Shown here piece by piece: positions 1 through 7,652 of a stretch of 47,513 bases of DNA. The translations under genes were made by a program, and so were the position numbers. The stretch's first letter is position 1. Each line of letters starts with the position of its first letter. Origin of the DNA: Rhodothermales bacterium (GTDB lineage Bacteria > Bacteroidota > Rhodothermia > Rhodothermales > BA12); NCBI GenBank assembly GCA_014879465.1, contig JACSSA010000070.1:1-47513 (forward strand). The letters run 5' to 3'. The notes beneath the pieces are model-generated. The model saw only the letters and a list, made by a program, of their open reading frames with translations, was not told the origin of the DNA and made no database searches.

Positions 1-2
1 CG

Positions 3-1148
3 CAAGAGGAAAATGCGCTCCGCGTGGACGTAGAGGCTGCGCGGATGGTGTGCCGCCACCTGCGGCTGCGCGACCTCGGCGGCATCATTTGCGTGGATTT
101 TATTGACCTCCGGGACGAGAAGAACCGCCGCAAGGTGCTCGACGAGATCAAAAAGGAGTTCAAGAAGGATCGCGCCGTCACGAAGGTGCTGCCGATGTCG
201 GACTTCGGCATCGTCCAGATCACCCGCCAGCGCCTCCGCCCATCGTTCACCACATGGGCCGGTGAGGACGACGGGCGGCGCGACGAGAGCGTGCCCGCGA
301 TGGCCGAGCGCCGCCGCGACGAAGAACGCCGAAACGCCGACCGACGCGACGGCGACCGTTTCCGCGACGGGCGCGAGCCGATCCGGCGCGACGAGCGCCC
401 GGAACGGGCAGCACCCCCCGCCGAGGCCGAACGGCCTTCGGCCCAGATTGCCGAGGACGGGGGCAGAACGCCGGAGGAGGCCACACCCAAGAAGCGTCGG
501 CGTGGCGGACGTGGACGCCGCCGGAGCGAGCCTGCCACCGATCCGAACGAGTCTGTCGTGCTTCATCCTGACACGGAAACGGCTCTGGATCCCACCGCCG
601 CGGCACTGGCCGAGGGCACACCGCCAGAACCGCCGGTGCACGCCACGCCGGAGGCCGAGGATCTCGCCGAGGCGCTCGAAGCCGCCGCCGAAGACACACC
701 CAAGAAGAAGCGCCGTCGCCGGGGAGGACGCGGGCGAGGCAGCCGGGGCGAGGCTCCGGCGCAAGGCGCTGACGATGCCTCGCCGTTGGAAGACACGAGC
801 GACGAAACGGCCGCGTTGGAAGTTGTAGCGATCGTGTCTGTTGAAGCCGAAACCGGCGAGGCGAAAGCCGAGGCGGCCGAACGCATCGAAGCCAAGCCGA
901 AACGGTCGCGGGCCAAGAAGACCGAGCCTGCGGCAGAGACGCCCGATGCGGACGCCAAGCCCAAACGCAGCCGCGCCAAGAAAGCCGAAGCCTCAGCATC
1001 AGAACCCGTCGCAGAGGAGGCAGAACCCGTCGAAGCCAAGCCCAAGCGAAGCCGCGCCAAGAAGGTCGAGCCTGCAACAACGACGCCCGAGGCCGAGGCA
1101 CAACCCAAGCGAAGCCGCGCCAAGAAGGTCGACGCTTCGGAGGCGTGA
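3..1148 (+). CDS. Ribonuclease E/G family protein, C-terminal part (5' end outside window)
   Basis: The frame is open from the first bases, so the listed ATG at 24 is not the real start and the catalytic S1 and DNase I-like parts lie upstream. The first ~75 residues are the conserved end of the RNase E/G catalytic core (LRLRDLGGIICVDFIDL, then NRRKVLDEIKKEFKKDR, then LSDFG-type PMSDFGIVQITRQRLRPS). The remaining ~300 residues are a low-complexity tail alternating acidic Glu/Ala stretches with basic patches: two KKRRRGGRGR-type patches and four copies of an A(K/Q)PKRSRAKK decamer. RNase E/G cleaves single-stranded RNA in mRNA turnover and rRNA maturation. Basic tails in this family bind RNA or partner proteins, and that role is inferred here. 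rne versus rng cannot be settled without the N-terminus. Confidence 0.93.
   Translation, partial: QEENALRVDVEAARMVCRHLRLRDLGGIICVDFIDLRDEKNRRKVLDEIKKEFKKDRAVTKVLPMSDFGIVQITRQRLRPSFTTWAGEDDGRRDESVPAMAERRRDEERRNADRRDGDRFRDGREPIRRDERPERAAPPAEAERPSAQIAEDGGRTPEEATPKKRRRGGRGRRRSEPATDPNESVVLHPDTETALDPTAAALAEGTPPEPPVHATPEAEDLAEALEAAAEDTPKKKRRRRGGRGRGSRGEAPAQGADDASPLEDTSDETAALEVVAIVSVEAETGEAKAEAAERIEAKPKRSRAKKTEPAAETPDADAKPKRSRAKKAEASASEPVAEEAEPVEAKPKRSRAKKVEPATTTPEAEAQPKRSRAKKVDASEA
891..1127 (+). repeat. Four-copy coding repeat in the RNase E/G tail
   Basis: Copies of a 30-nt unit encoding A(K/Q)PKRSRAKK lie at 891-920, 954-983, 1035-1064 and 1098-1127. Start-to-start spacings are 63, 81 and 63 nt, all multiples of three. 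The linkers are rich in Glu, Pro and Ala. The third-base differences between copies mean the repeat is kept at protein level. Confidence 0.85.
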
Positions 1149-1153
1149 GCGCG

Positions 1154-1161
1154 TACCTTCG
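1154..1161 (+). promoter_or_regulatory. TAnnTTTG-like element upstream of the 1180 gene
   Basis: TACCTTCG lies in the 31-nt gap between the RNase E/G stop and the next ATG, 18 nt before that ATG. It matches the Bacteroidota-type -7 element TAnnTTTG at all but one fixed position. It is a weak call on its own and is supported by similar elements elsewhere in the window. Confidence 0.25.
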
Positions 1162-1179
1162 CCGGAATCCCCGGCCCTA

Positions 1180-1461
1180 ATGAAACCCGACGCGCTGCTC
1201 CGCGAACTCGACGCCCTTGCCCGTCGCCTCGGCTATGTGGTTCGGGTCGAACGCGGGCGGTTTCGGGGCGGGCGGTGCCGCGTGGACGACCAAAGGCTGG
1301 TGGTACTCAACCGAATGCATACTTCCGAAACGAATGCCGCCGTGCTCGCGCGCGCCCTTGCCCGCGAGCCGCTCGACGACGTGTTTCTTGCGCCAGCGGT
1401 ACGCAAAGCCCTGGACGCGGCCCGCGATGCGCCGGAGTTGGACACGAATAACGACGTGTGA
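1180..1461 (+). CDS. Small conserved-looking protein of unknown function (93 aa)
   Basis: The protein starts at an in-frame ATG 31 nt after the RNase E/G stop; the longer ORF in the track runs back inside rne/rng in the wrong frame and is not used. It begins MKPDALLRELDALARRLGY, predicted helical, followed by a short beta-rich part (VVRVERGRFRGGRCRVDDQRLVVLNR) and a helical C-terminus. There is no signal peptide or membrane segment. Position and spacing fit one transcript with rne/rng and the downstream MBL gene. I do not recognise the family. Confidence 0.7.
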   Translation: MKPDALLRELDALARRLGYVVRVERGRFRGGRCRVDDQRLVVLNRMHTSETNAAVLARALAREPLDDVFLAPAVRKALDAARDAPELDTNNDV

Positions 1462-1494
1462 CAGGATTGCCTTCGTTCATGCCGATCTTGCTGG

Positions 1495-2277
1495 ATGCGC
1501 CTCACGTTTCTCGGCACCGGCACGTCCACCGGCGTACCCGTCATCGGGTGCGGGTGCGACGTATGCACGTCGCTTGATCCACGGGACCGACGGCTGCGCA
1601 CCGCCGCGCTTGTGGAAGCGGGCGGACTGTCTGTGGTGATCGACACGGGGCCGGACTTTCGCACGCAGGCGCTTCGCGCCGGGATGACCCGCCTCGACGC
1701 GGTGCTGTTCACCCACGCGCACTACGACCATGTGGCCGGCCTCGACGACGTTCGCCCCTTCCTCTTCGACCAGACACGCCCGATTCCGTGCTACGCTGCG
1801 CCCGCCACCGCAGCGGCGCTCCGGCGCGTCTACCCGTACGCGTGGGGCGGCGACGCCTATCCCGGCGTGCCCGTGCTCGCGCTGCGCGAACTCGACGGCG
1901 AGCCGTTTGTCCTTGAAGGCCGCTACGACGACACCGTCGATGTCCGCCTGCCCGTCGTGCCGGTCTTGGTGCAGCACGGCACAGCCCCGATCCTCGGCTT
2001 CCGGCTGGGATCGCTGGCGTACCTGACCGACGTGAGCGCTATCCCGGACACGTCGCTGCCGCTGCTTGAGGGCCTCGACGTGCTCGTGCTTGACGCGCTG
2101 CGCCCAGAGCCTCATCCGATGCACCTGTCGCTGGACGAGGCCGTGGCGATGGCCGAGCAGATCGGAGCGCGGCACACGTACTTCGTCCACATGGCCCATC
2201 AGGTTCGGCACGCCGCCATCCGGTTGCCCGCCGGTATGACGCTCGCCTACGACGGCCTCGCGGTGAACGTGGGGTAA
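1495..2277 (+). CDS. MBL-fold metal-dependent hydrolase, PhnP-like
   Basis: This 260-aa metallo-beta-lactamase-fold protein opens with MRLTFLGTGTSTGVP, typical of COG1235/PhnP-like enzymes. The Zn-binding motif HAHYDH is at residues 74-79. An early C-x-C-xx-C (Cys19, Cys21, Cys24) matches the structural-zinc cysteines known in PhnP. Later strands include YLTDVSAIP and FVHMAHQ, which supply the remaining metal ligands of the fold. PhnP is a cyclic phosphodiesterase in phosphonate breakdown, but no phn genes are nearby, so the substrate here is open. It is likely cytoplasmic, having no signal peptide. The neighbour aroQ follows after 37 nt on the same strand, giving a possible operon. Confidence 0.85.
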   Translation: MRLTFLGTGTSTGVPVIGCGCDVCTSLDPRDRRLRTAALVEAGGLSVVIDTGPDFRTQALRAGMTRLDAVLFTHAHYDHVAGLDDVRPFLFDQTRPIPCYAAPATAAALRRVYPYAWGGDAYPGVPVLALRELDGEPFVLEGRYDDTVDVRLPVVPVLVQHGTAPILGFRLGSLAYLTDVSAIPDTSLPLLEGLDVLVLDALRPEPHPMHLSLDEAVAMAEQIGARHTYFVHMAHQVRHAAIRLPAGMTLAYDGLAVNVG

Positions 2278-2284
2278 GCACCGT

Positions 2285-2292
2285 TATCTTTC
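2285..2292 (+). promoter_or_regulatory. TAnnTTTG-like element upstream of aroQ
   Basis: TATCTTTC in the 37-nt gap before the aroQ ATG matches the Bacteroidota-type -7 element except for the last base. No clear -33 TTG is visible because that position falls in the preceding gene. Confidence 0.3.
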
Positions 2293-2314
2293 CGCTTCTC
2301 TGAAACCTGCCCCG

Positions 2315-2752
2315 ATGCGCCTCCTCGTCCTCAACGGCCCCAACCTGAACCTGCTCGGCATCCGCGAGCCCGAGGTGTACGGCTCCGGCACGCTCGACGA
2401 TTTGGAAGAGGCTCTGGTGGAGGCCTTTCCGGAAATCGCGTTCCGGTTCGTGCAATCCAACCACGAAGGCATCCTGATCGACGCGCTGCATGCGGCGCGG
2501 GAAGACGGTACCGACGGCGTGGTGATGAATCCGGGCGGTTTCAGCCACACAAGCGTGGCGCTGCGCGATGCCGTTTCGGCCATTGCGCCGGTTTCGGTGG
2601 TGGAAGTGCACATCTCGAACGTTCACACCCGCGAGGGTTTTCGGCACACGCTACTCAGCGGCGGCGCGTGCGTAGGCATCGTCTCCGGCCTTGGGCGCTA
2701 CGGCTACCACGCCGCTGTGCGGTACTTCGTGGAATCGGAGAGGTCGCAGTAG
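2315..2752 (+). CDS. aroQ: 3-dehydroquinate dehydratase, type II
   Basis: It catalyses the dehydration of 3-dehydroquinate to 3-dehydroshikimate, step three of the shikimate pathway, as a cytoplasmic dodecamer in the type II family. The 145-aa length is normal. All signature blocks are visible: NGPNLNLLGIREPEVYG carries the Asn, Arg and Tyr of the active site; SNHEGILIDAL; NPGGFSHTSVALRDA (the usual NPGAYTHTS block in a slightly altered form); EVHISNVHTREGFR carries the catalytic His and a substrate-binding Arg. The ATG at 2315 gives the family's standard N-terminus (MRLLVLNGPN). No other aromatic-pathway gene is adjacent. Confidence 0.97.
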   Translation: MRLLVLNGPNLNLLGIREPEVYGSGTLDDLEEALVEAFPEIAFRFVQSNHEGILIDALHAAREDGTDGVVMNPGGFSHTSVALRDAVSAIAPVSVVEVHISNVHTREGFRHTLLSGGACVGIVSGLGRYGYHAAVRYFVESERSQ

Positions 2753-2851
2753 AGCCTCCTGTTGGGGCCTCTTTGCGCGGCAGAAAGGGAAGAAACTCGG
2801 AGCGTTCACCATCGCCGCACGAGGGATTCGATCGGCATTCCATCGTTACTT

Positions 2852-3352
2852 ATGGCTGGCTATCGGGGGCATTTGATGGGGGCGGCGGTGTTCTTCGCCG
2901 GCTACTTTGCGCTGCTCGTGCTCGTCTTCGCCTTCGACGGCGCATGGCAGCACTACACCACGCTCGAAGCGCTCGGCTATCCCATCGCGCTCTTTGGCCT
3001 GACCCTGCTTTTCGGCCTCTGGCCCGACGTGGACATCCACTCCATCGGGCAGAAGGTGTTCTACTGGATCTTCTTCGCCGTCGATCTCTTCCTCGTGGTC
3101 ACGCGCCAGTACGAGGCCGCCGCCTACTTCGGGCTGATCGCCATCCTGCCCATCCTTGCCAAACACCGGGGCTGGACGCACTCGTGGTGGGCGATGGTGG
3201 TGCTGCCGTTGCCGCTGCTCGTCCTACCCTATGTGCTCATTCCCGAACGCCCGCTGACGGGCCTTCCGTTCTACGGCGCGGCGGTGACCGGCTACCTCAG
3301 CCATCTGTTTATGGACGGCTTGCTGTGGAAACGCCGCCTGCGCCGCCGCTGA
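2852..3352 (+). CDS. YdjM-like membrane-bound metal-dependent hydrolase family protein
   Basis: This 166-aa integral membrane protein has about four to five hydrophobic segments (AVFFAGYFALLVLVFAF, ALFGLTLLFGLW, VFYWIFFAVDLFLVV and others). It starts MAGYRGHLMGAAVFF, the conserved R-x-H-L-x-G beginning of the DUF457/YdjM family. The motifs LWPDVDIHS and KHRGWTHSWW supply the conserved Asp and His residues, and GYLSHLFMDGLLW supplies a further His and Asp. The ATG at 2852 was chosen over 2762 because it puts the family motif at the N-terminus. The enzymatic activity of this family is unproven. Confidence 0.85.
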   Translation: MAGYRGHLMGAAVFFAGYFALLVLVFAFDGAWQHYTTLEALGYPIALFGLTLLFGLWPDVDIHSIGQKVFYWIFFAVDLFLVVTRQYEAAAYFGLIAILPILAKHRGWTHSWWAMVVLPLPLLVLPYVLIPERPLTGLPFYGAAVTGYLSHLFMDGLLWKRRLRRR

Positions 3353-3376
3353 CGGTTGTTTGGACGGGGCGTGGCC

Positions 3377-3399
3377 GAGACGTCCCGGTGGGCCGTCTC
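3377..3399. repeat. Degenerate copy of the GTAGAGACG palindrome
   Basis: GAGACGTCCC and GGGCCGTCTC flank a 3-nt centre, forming a 10-pair stem with one mismatch. It lies between the hydrolase stop (3352) and the pbpC ATG (3417). It resembles the three better copies at 15966, 18924 and 36697 but lacks the outer GTA/TAC. Confidence 0.45.
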
Positions 3400-3416
3400 C
3401 CCGTTTTCCTGCCGCT

Positions 3417-5783
3417 ATGCCTCGCCCAATGAAACGTCGTGTGTGGACTGTGCTGGGGGCTGCGGTCACCCTTGGCGCGGCATCGCTGGCGTGGCCGCTG
3501 CCGCCGTCGGCGGGGACGACGGGGCCGGTGACCAGCGTCCGCGTGACGGCGTCGGACGGACGGCTGCTGCGTGAAATACGTCCCGACGGGCGAGGCACTC
3601 CTGTGGCGCTCGCCAACATCCCCACGTTCGCGCAACGAACCGTGGTAGCCGTCGAAGACCGCCGCTTCTACGACCACTACGGCGTGGATGTGTGGGCCAT
3701 TGGCCGGGCGTTGCTGGGCGCGGCACGCACGGGCGAAGCGTCGAGTGGAGCCAGCACGCTCACGATGCAGGTGGCCCGAAACCTCCGCGCCCACGGACAG
3801 CCCGAAGGTCGCCGAACCCTCACCGACAAGATCGCCGAGGCGCACCTCGCCCTCCGTCTCGAACTCCACCGCTCGAAGGCCGACCTCTTGGCTTTGTGGT
3901 TTAACCGGGCCTATTTCGGCCACGGTGCGTACGGCCTCGACGCGGCGGCAAGAACCTACTTCGGCAAAACCGCTCGCGACCTCACCGACGCCGAGGCCGC
4001 TCTGCTCGTGGGTCTGCCGCAACGGCCGTCGGGCTACGACCCAACGCGCCACCCCGACGCCGCGCTCCACCGCCGAAGCCGGGTGCTGGCCGCCGCCGTC
4101 CGAGCAGGCGTGCTCGATTCGACCCGCGCCGCCGCCCTCGACGCCACACCGCTCCATCTGGCCGTCCAAACGGCCGGGACGCAGGCGCTGCACCTGGCCG
4201 AGCAGTTAGGACGGGAGGCCCCGGCGGGGACGGTGGAGATCCGCACGACGCTCGACGCGCCGCTGCAGGCCGCCGCCGAAGCGCTCGTGCGCAGCCACCT
4301 CGCCCGGCTCGACGCAGACGGCCTGAACGCCTCGGTGCTGGTGGTGGACAACGCCACCGGACGCGTCCGCGCCTACGTCGGCAGCGCCGATTACTGGGAC
4401 GACGGCGCGCGCGGACGCATCGACGGCACGCGGGCGCTGCGGCAACCCGGCAGCGCCCTCAAACCCTTCACCTACGCCCTCGCCCTCGAATCGCGGCGCT
4501 ACACCTCCGCCACGATCCTGCCAGACTTGGAGATGACTGTTGCCGAGGGCGACGGCGCGTTCCGCCCGCAGAACTACGACCGGCAGTTTCACGGCCCCGT
4601 GCCGCTGGGCACCGCCCTCGCCTCGTCGTTCAACATCCCCGCCGTCGGCCTCGCCCGCGACCTCGGCCCGCACGCGCTGCTCGACGCCCTCCACCGCGCC
4701 GGGTTTGCCAGCCTGACCCGCAGCGCCGACGTGTACGGCGTGGGCCTCACGCTCGGCAACGGCGAGGTGACGCTCCACGAACTTGCCGCCGCCTACGCCG
4801 GTCTTGCACGCGGCGGCGTTCGCCCGACGCTGCGGCTGTGGGACTGGACGCGCACCGCCTACGGCGACACCCTGGCCGCCGCACCGCCTACGGGCGAACC
4901 CATGGGTGTTTTGCCCGAAACGGCCTTCCTCATCGCCCGCATCCTCTCCGACCCCGACGCCCGCGCCCCCGGCTTCGGACGGGGCAGCCCGCTCGAGCTG
5001 CCGTTTCCGGTGGCCGTCAAAACCGGCACGTCGAAGGACTACCGCGACAACTGGGCCGTGGGCTTTTCGCCCGTCTACACCGTTGCTGTGTGGGTGGGCT
5101 TTTTCGACGGACGCCCGATGCAACACGTCTCTGGCGTCTCCGGAGCCGGGCCGCTGCTGAATGCGCTTTTCCGCGAACTCGGCCCCGGCGGCGCGTTTAC
5201 GATGCCTCCCGGCGTGGCCGTGGCCACCGTCTGCCCGCATTCGGGAAAACGCCCCGGACGGTACTGCCCATCGCGTAAGGACGTGTTCGTGCTCAACGGA
5301 ACGGCTCCATCCGACACCTGCGACGTGCACCGTGCCCTGACGCTCGACCGGCGCACCGGCCTGCTTGCCGACGCGGCCACGCCGGCATCCCAACGCGAGC
5401 GGCGCGTCTACACCGACTACGGCGCTCGCTACCACTCGTGGATGCAGCAACACGGCCTGCCCCTGCCGCCTACGGCCTCGATGCGCACCGCCAACGCATC
5501 GCAGCTCGTCTATTCCCCTCGGCTCCGGGTCGAATACCCCGCCTCGGGCACACGCTTCCTGCTCGACCCACACCTGCGCCGCAACTTCCAGCGCCTGCCG
5601 CTTTCGGCCACCGCCGAAACAGGCCTTGTCGCCCTCGTCTGGAAGATCGACGGGCACGACGTTGGCCGCGGTTCCACACTCGACTGGGCGCTCGTGCCGG
5701 GCAGGCACGTCGCCGAACTGCACGCCGTGGACGAATCCGGGCAGCGTGTGCGCTCGGCCCCGGTAGAGTTCTGGGTAGAATGA
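3417..5783 (+). CDS. pbpC: Penicillin-binding protein 1C (bifunctional glycosyltransferase/transpeptidase)
   Basis: This 788-aa class A PBP polymerises lipid II and cross-links peptidoglycan on the outer face of the inner membrane. It has an N-terminal membrane anchor (~10-30). The GT51 glycosyltransferase domain (~60-220) has VEDRRFYDHYGVD with catalytic Glu80, GASTLTMQVARNLR, and RAYFGHGAYGLDAAARTYFGK. The transpeptidase domain (~285-560) has S346-x-x-K (SALK), SSFN (SxN) and KTGT at ~535. The C-terminal ~90 residues match the BiPBP_C domain that distinguishes PbpC from PBP1a/1b. The ATG at 3417 was chosen because the anchor follows directly. The alpha-2-macroglobulin partner often linked to pbpC is absent here, and two other cell-wall enzymes follow instead. 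Confidence 0.95.
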   Translation: MPRPMKRRVWTVLGAAVTLGAASLAWPLPPSAGTTGPVTSVRVTASDGRLLREIRPDGRGTPVALANIPTFAQRTVVAVEDRRFYDHYGVDVWAIGRALLGAARTGEASSGASTLTMQVARNLRAHGQPEGRRTLTDKIAEAHLALRLELHRSKADLLALWFNRAYFGHGAYGLDAAARTYFGKTARDLTDAEAALLVGLPQRPSGYDPTRHPDAALHRRSRVLAAAVRAGVLDSTRAAALDATPLHLAVQTAGTQALHLAEQLGREAPAGTVEIRTTLDAPLQAAAEALVRSHLARLDADGLNASVLVVDNATGRVRAYVGSADYWDDGARGRIDGTRALRQPGSALKPFTYALALESRRYTSATILPDLEMTVAEGDGAFRPQNYDRQFHGPVPLGTALASSFNIPAVGLARDLGPHALLDALHRAGFASLTRSADVYGVGLTLGNGEVTLHELAAAYAGLARGGVRPTLRLWDWTRTAYGDTLAAAPPTGEPMGVLPETAFLIARILSDPDARAPGFGRGSPLELPFPVAVKTGTSKDYRDNWAVGFSPVYTVAVWVGFFDGRPMQHVSGVSGAGPLLNALFRELGPGGAFTMPPGVAVATVCPHSGKRPGRYCPSRKDVFVLNGTAPSDTCDVHRALTLDRRTGLLADAATPASQRERRVYTDYGARYHSWMQQHGLPLPPTASMRTANASQLVYSPRLRVEYPASGTRFLLDPHLRRNFQRLPLSATAETGLVALVWKIDGHDVGRGSTLDWALVPGRHVAELHAVDESGQRVRSAPVEFWVE

Positions 5784-5827
5784 CACGCTGGACGCTTGAC
5801 GGTGCTGCGCTAAAAGGCTCAACCGAG

Positions 5828-5875
5828 ACGCACTCGCAGGCGCATGTCCGTGATCGGGCGTGCGCCTGCGTGCGT
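5828..5875. terminator. Strong GC hairpin between pbpC and the L,D-transpeptidase gene
   Basis: CGCAGGCGCA (5835-5844) and TGCGCCTGCG (5861-5870) form a perfect 10-bp stem over a 16-nt loop. After a 2-nt bulge the stem extends by ACGCA/TGCGT. No T-run follows, so it may be an attenuating or RNA-stabilising hairpin rather than an intrinsic terminator. It occupies the 189-nt gap between the two cell-wall genes. Confidence 0.5.
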
Positions 5876-5972
5876 TGAGGCCGTGCGCAACGGGGGCCGC
5901 TGCGCACAAATCGTTGCAGCATCGGGGTCGACGAATGCCCGATCCTTGGCCACGCTCCCTTTCGCCCCACCG

Positions 5973-7652
5973 ATGCGCCACGCCCTCTGCCTTGCCCTGC
6001 TCGTTCTTTCGCTGGCCGGCTGTCGCAACCCCAACGCGCCTTCGCCCGAGGTCAAGGCGCAGGCCGCCCAATCCGAGACGCCGCAGGTACGCGACTACTA
6101 CGCCGAGGGCGGCACGACGCTGTGGACGGACGCACAAGGCGCGACGGCCGCCGCCGATGCGTTCCTGCAACGCCTTTGCGCCTCGTCCGCCGAGGGCCTC
6201 GATCCGTCAGCCTACCGCCTCGACGACCTCGCGGCCTTGCGCGACAGCCTCGCCGCGCTCGACTCCACCGACGCCGCCTCGCAGGATCGCTTGCTCGCCC
6301 GGTTTGAAGTGACCGCCACCGAGGCCTTCGTCCGCTTTGCTCACGACCTGGGCCGCGGACGAGTAGACCGCGACGCCCTCGGCGCGTCGTGGCATCTTCA
6401 GGGCGATACGCTCGTGGAGGCCCGCGCCCTCGCCGCCCTCCGCGACCACGGCCTCGCCGCCGCCCTCGACAGCCTCTCGCAGCACGGCAACGGCTACGAA
6501 CCGCTGCGCCAAGCCCTGCTCCGCTACCGCCGCGCCGAAGCCGCGGGCGGATGGCCCACCGTCTCCACCCAAACCGACACCGCCGGCCTGCGCCGACGCC
6601 TCGCCGCCGAGGGCGACCTCGACACGATGACCGCCGCACCGCTCGCCAACGGCATCCGGGCGTTCCAGCAGCGCCACGGTCTCAACGCTACCGGCACGGT
6701 GAACGACTCGACGCTCCACGCGCTCAACGTGCCGCTGGCCGAACGCATCGCCACGATGGAGGCCAACCTCGAACGCCTACGCTGGATGCCGTCTTCGTTT
6801 GGGCCAACGTACGTCGTCGTCAACATCCCGGACTTTTACCTCCAAGCCTTCGAGAACAACCGACGGGTGATGGAGATGGCCGTAATTGTGGGCGGTGAGG
6901 CCAACCGAACGCCCGCCTTTGCCGACACGATGCGCTACCTCGCCTTCGCGCCGTACTGGAACGTCCCGCCGTCCATCGCCTCGCGCGAACTGGCCGGGCG
7001 CAGCGCCGCCTCCTACCGCCGACGCGGCTACGAAGTCTTGCGCGGCAACACGGTCGTCTCCGCCAGCCTCGCCACCCGCGCCAATCTCGCCTCCGGACGC
7101 ATCCGGTTGCGCCAGAAACCGGGGCCAACCAACAGCCTTGGGCAGGTCAAGTTTATGTTTCCCAACGCCCACAACATCTACCTGCACGACACCCCTGCCG
7201 ACCAGCTCTTCGCCCGCCAAAACCGCGCCCTCTCGCACGGCTGCATCCGCCTCTCCCGCCCCGCCGACCTTGCCCTCTGGGCACTCGGTCCCAACGGCGG
7301 CTGGGATTCGACGCGGGTAGATTCAGCGATGAACGGCAGCCGCGAACTCCGCGTCAACCTCACCCGAACGATCCCTGTCTTCCTCGTCTACCAGACCGCG
7401 TGGGTGGACGAGGCCGGGCGCGTCCAGTTCCGCGACGACCTCTACGGCCACGACCGCCGCCTGCTCGCCGCGCTCTACGCCAACGGAAGCCGCCCAACCG
7501 CAGCGCAGGCCGTTCCAACGACCGCCGCCGATTCGCCCGTCGTGCCCGATAGCCTCGCCGAGGCTCCGCCTCTTGCAGCCGCCCCCGACACGCTGCCGAC
7601 GACCCGTCGATCCTCTGCCGTGCCCGTATGCCAGCGCCTTTCCGCTCGCTGA
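5973..7652 (+). CDS. L,D-transpeptidase, YcbB/LdtD-like lipoprotein
   Basis: This 559-aa predicted lipoprotein (lipobox LAGC, Cys17) would act in the periplasm, forming 3-3 peptidoglycan cross-links or related bonds. The architecture is YcbB-like: a helical N-terminal scaffold, a peptidoglycan-binding domain (IRAFQQRHGLNATGTVNDSTLHALNV, ~230-260), then a YkuD catalytic domain. The catalytic block is HDTPADQLFARQ...SHGCIRL with Cys424. The C-terminal ~80 residues are Ala/Pro-rich and low-complexity. The ATG at 5973 was chosen because the lipoprotein signal begins there; the longer ORF from 5844 adds an unlikely leader. Its last 25 nt overlap the M15 peptidase gene, as for the neighbouring ldtD (ycbB) and mepK (ycbK) pair of E. 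coli. Confidence 0.92.
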   Translation: MRHALCLALLVLSLAGCRNPNAPSPEVKAQAAQSETPQVRDYYAEGGTTLWTDAQGATAAADAFLQRLCASSAEGLDPSAYRLDDLAALRDSLAALDSTDAASQDRLLARFEVTATEAFVRFAHDLGRGRVDRDALGASWHLQGDTLVEARALAALRDHGLAAALDSLSQHGNGYEPLRQALLRYRRAEAAGGWPTVSTQTDTAGLRRRLAAEGDLDTMTAAPLANGIRAFQQRHGLNATGTVNDSTLHALNVPLAERIATMEANLERLRWMPSSFGPTYVVVNIPDFYLQAFENNRRVMEMAVIVGGEANRTPAFADTMRYLAFAPYWNVPPSIASRELAGRSAASYRRRGYEVLRGNTVVSASLATRANLASGRIRLRQKPGPTNSLGQVKFMFPNAHNIYLHDTPADQLFARQNRALSHGCIRLSRPADLALWALGPNGGWDSTRVDSAMNGSRELRVNLTRTIPVFLVYQTAWVDEAGRVQFRDDLYGHDRRLLAALYANGSRPTAAQAVPTTAADSPVVPDSLAEAPPLAAAPDTLPTTRRSSAVPVCQRLSAR

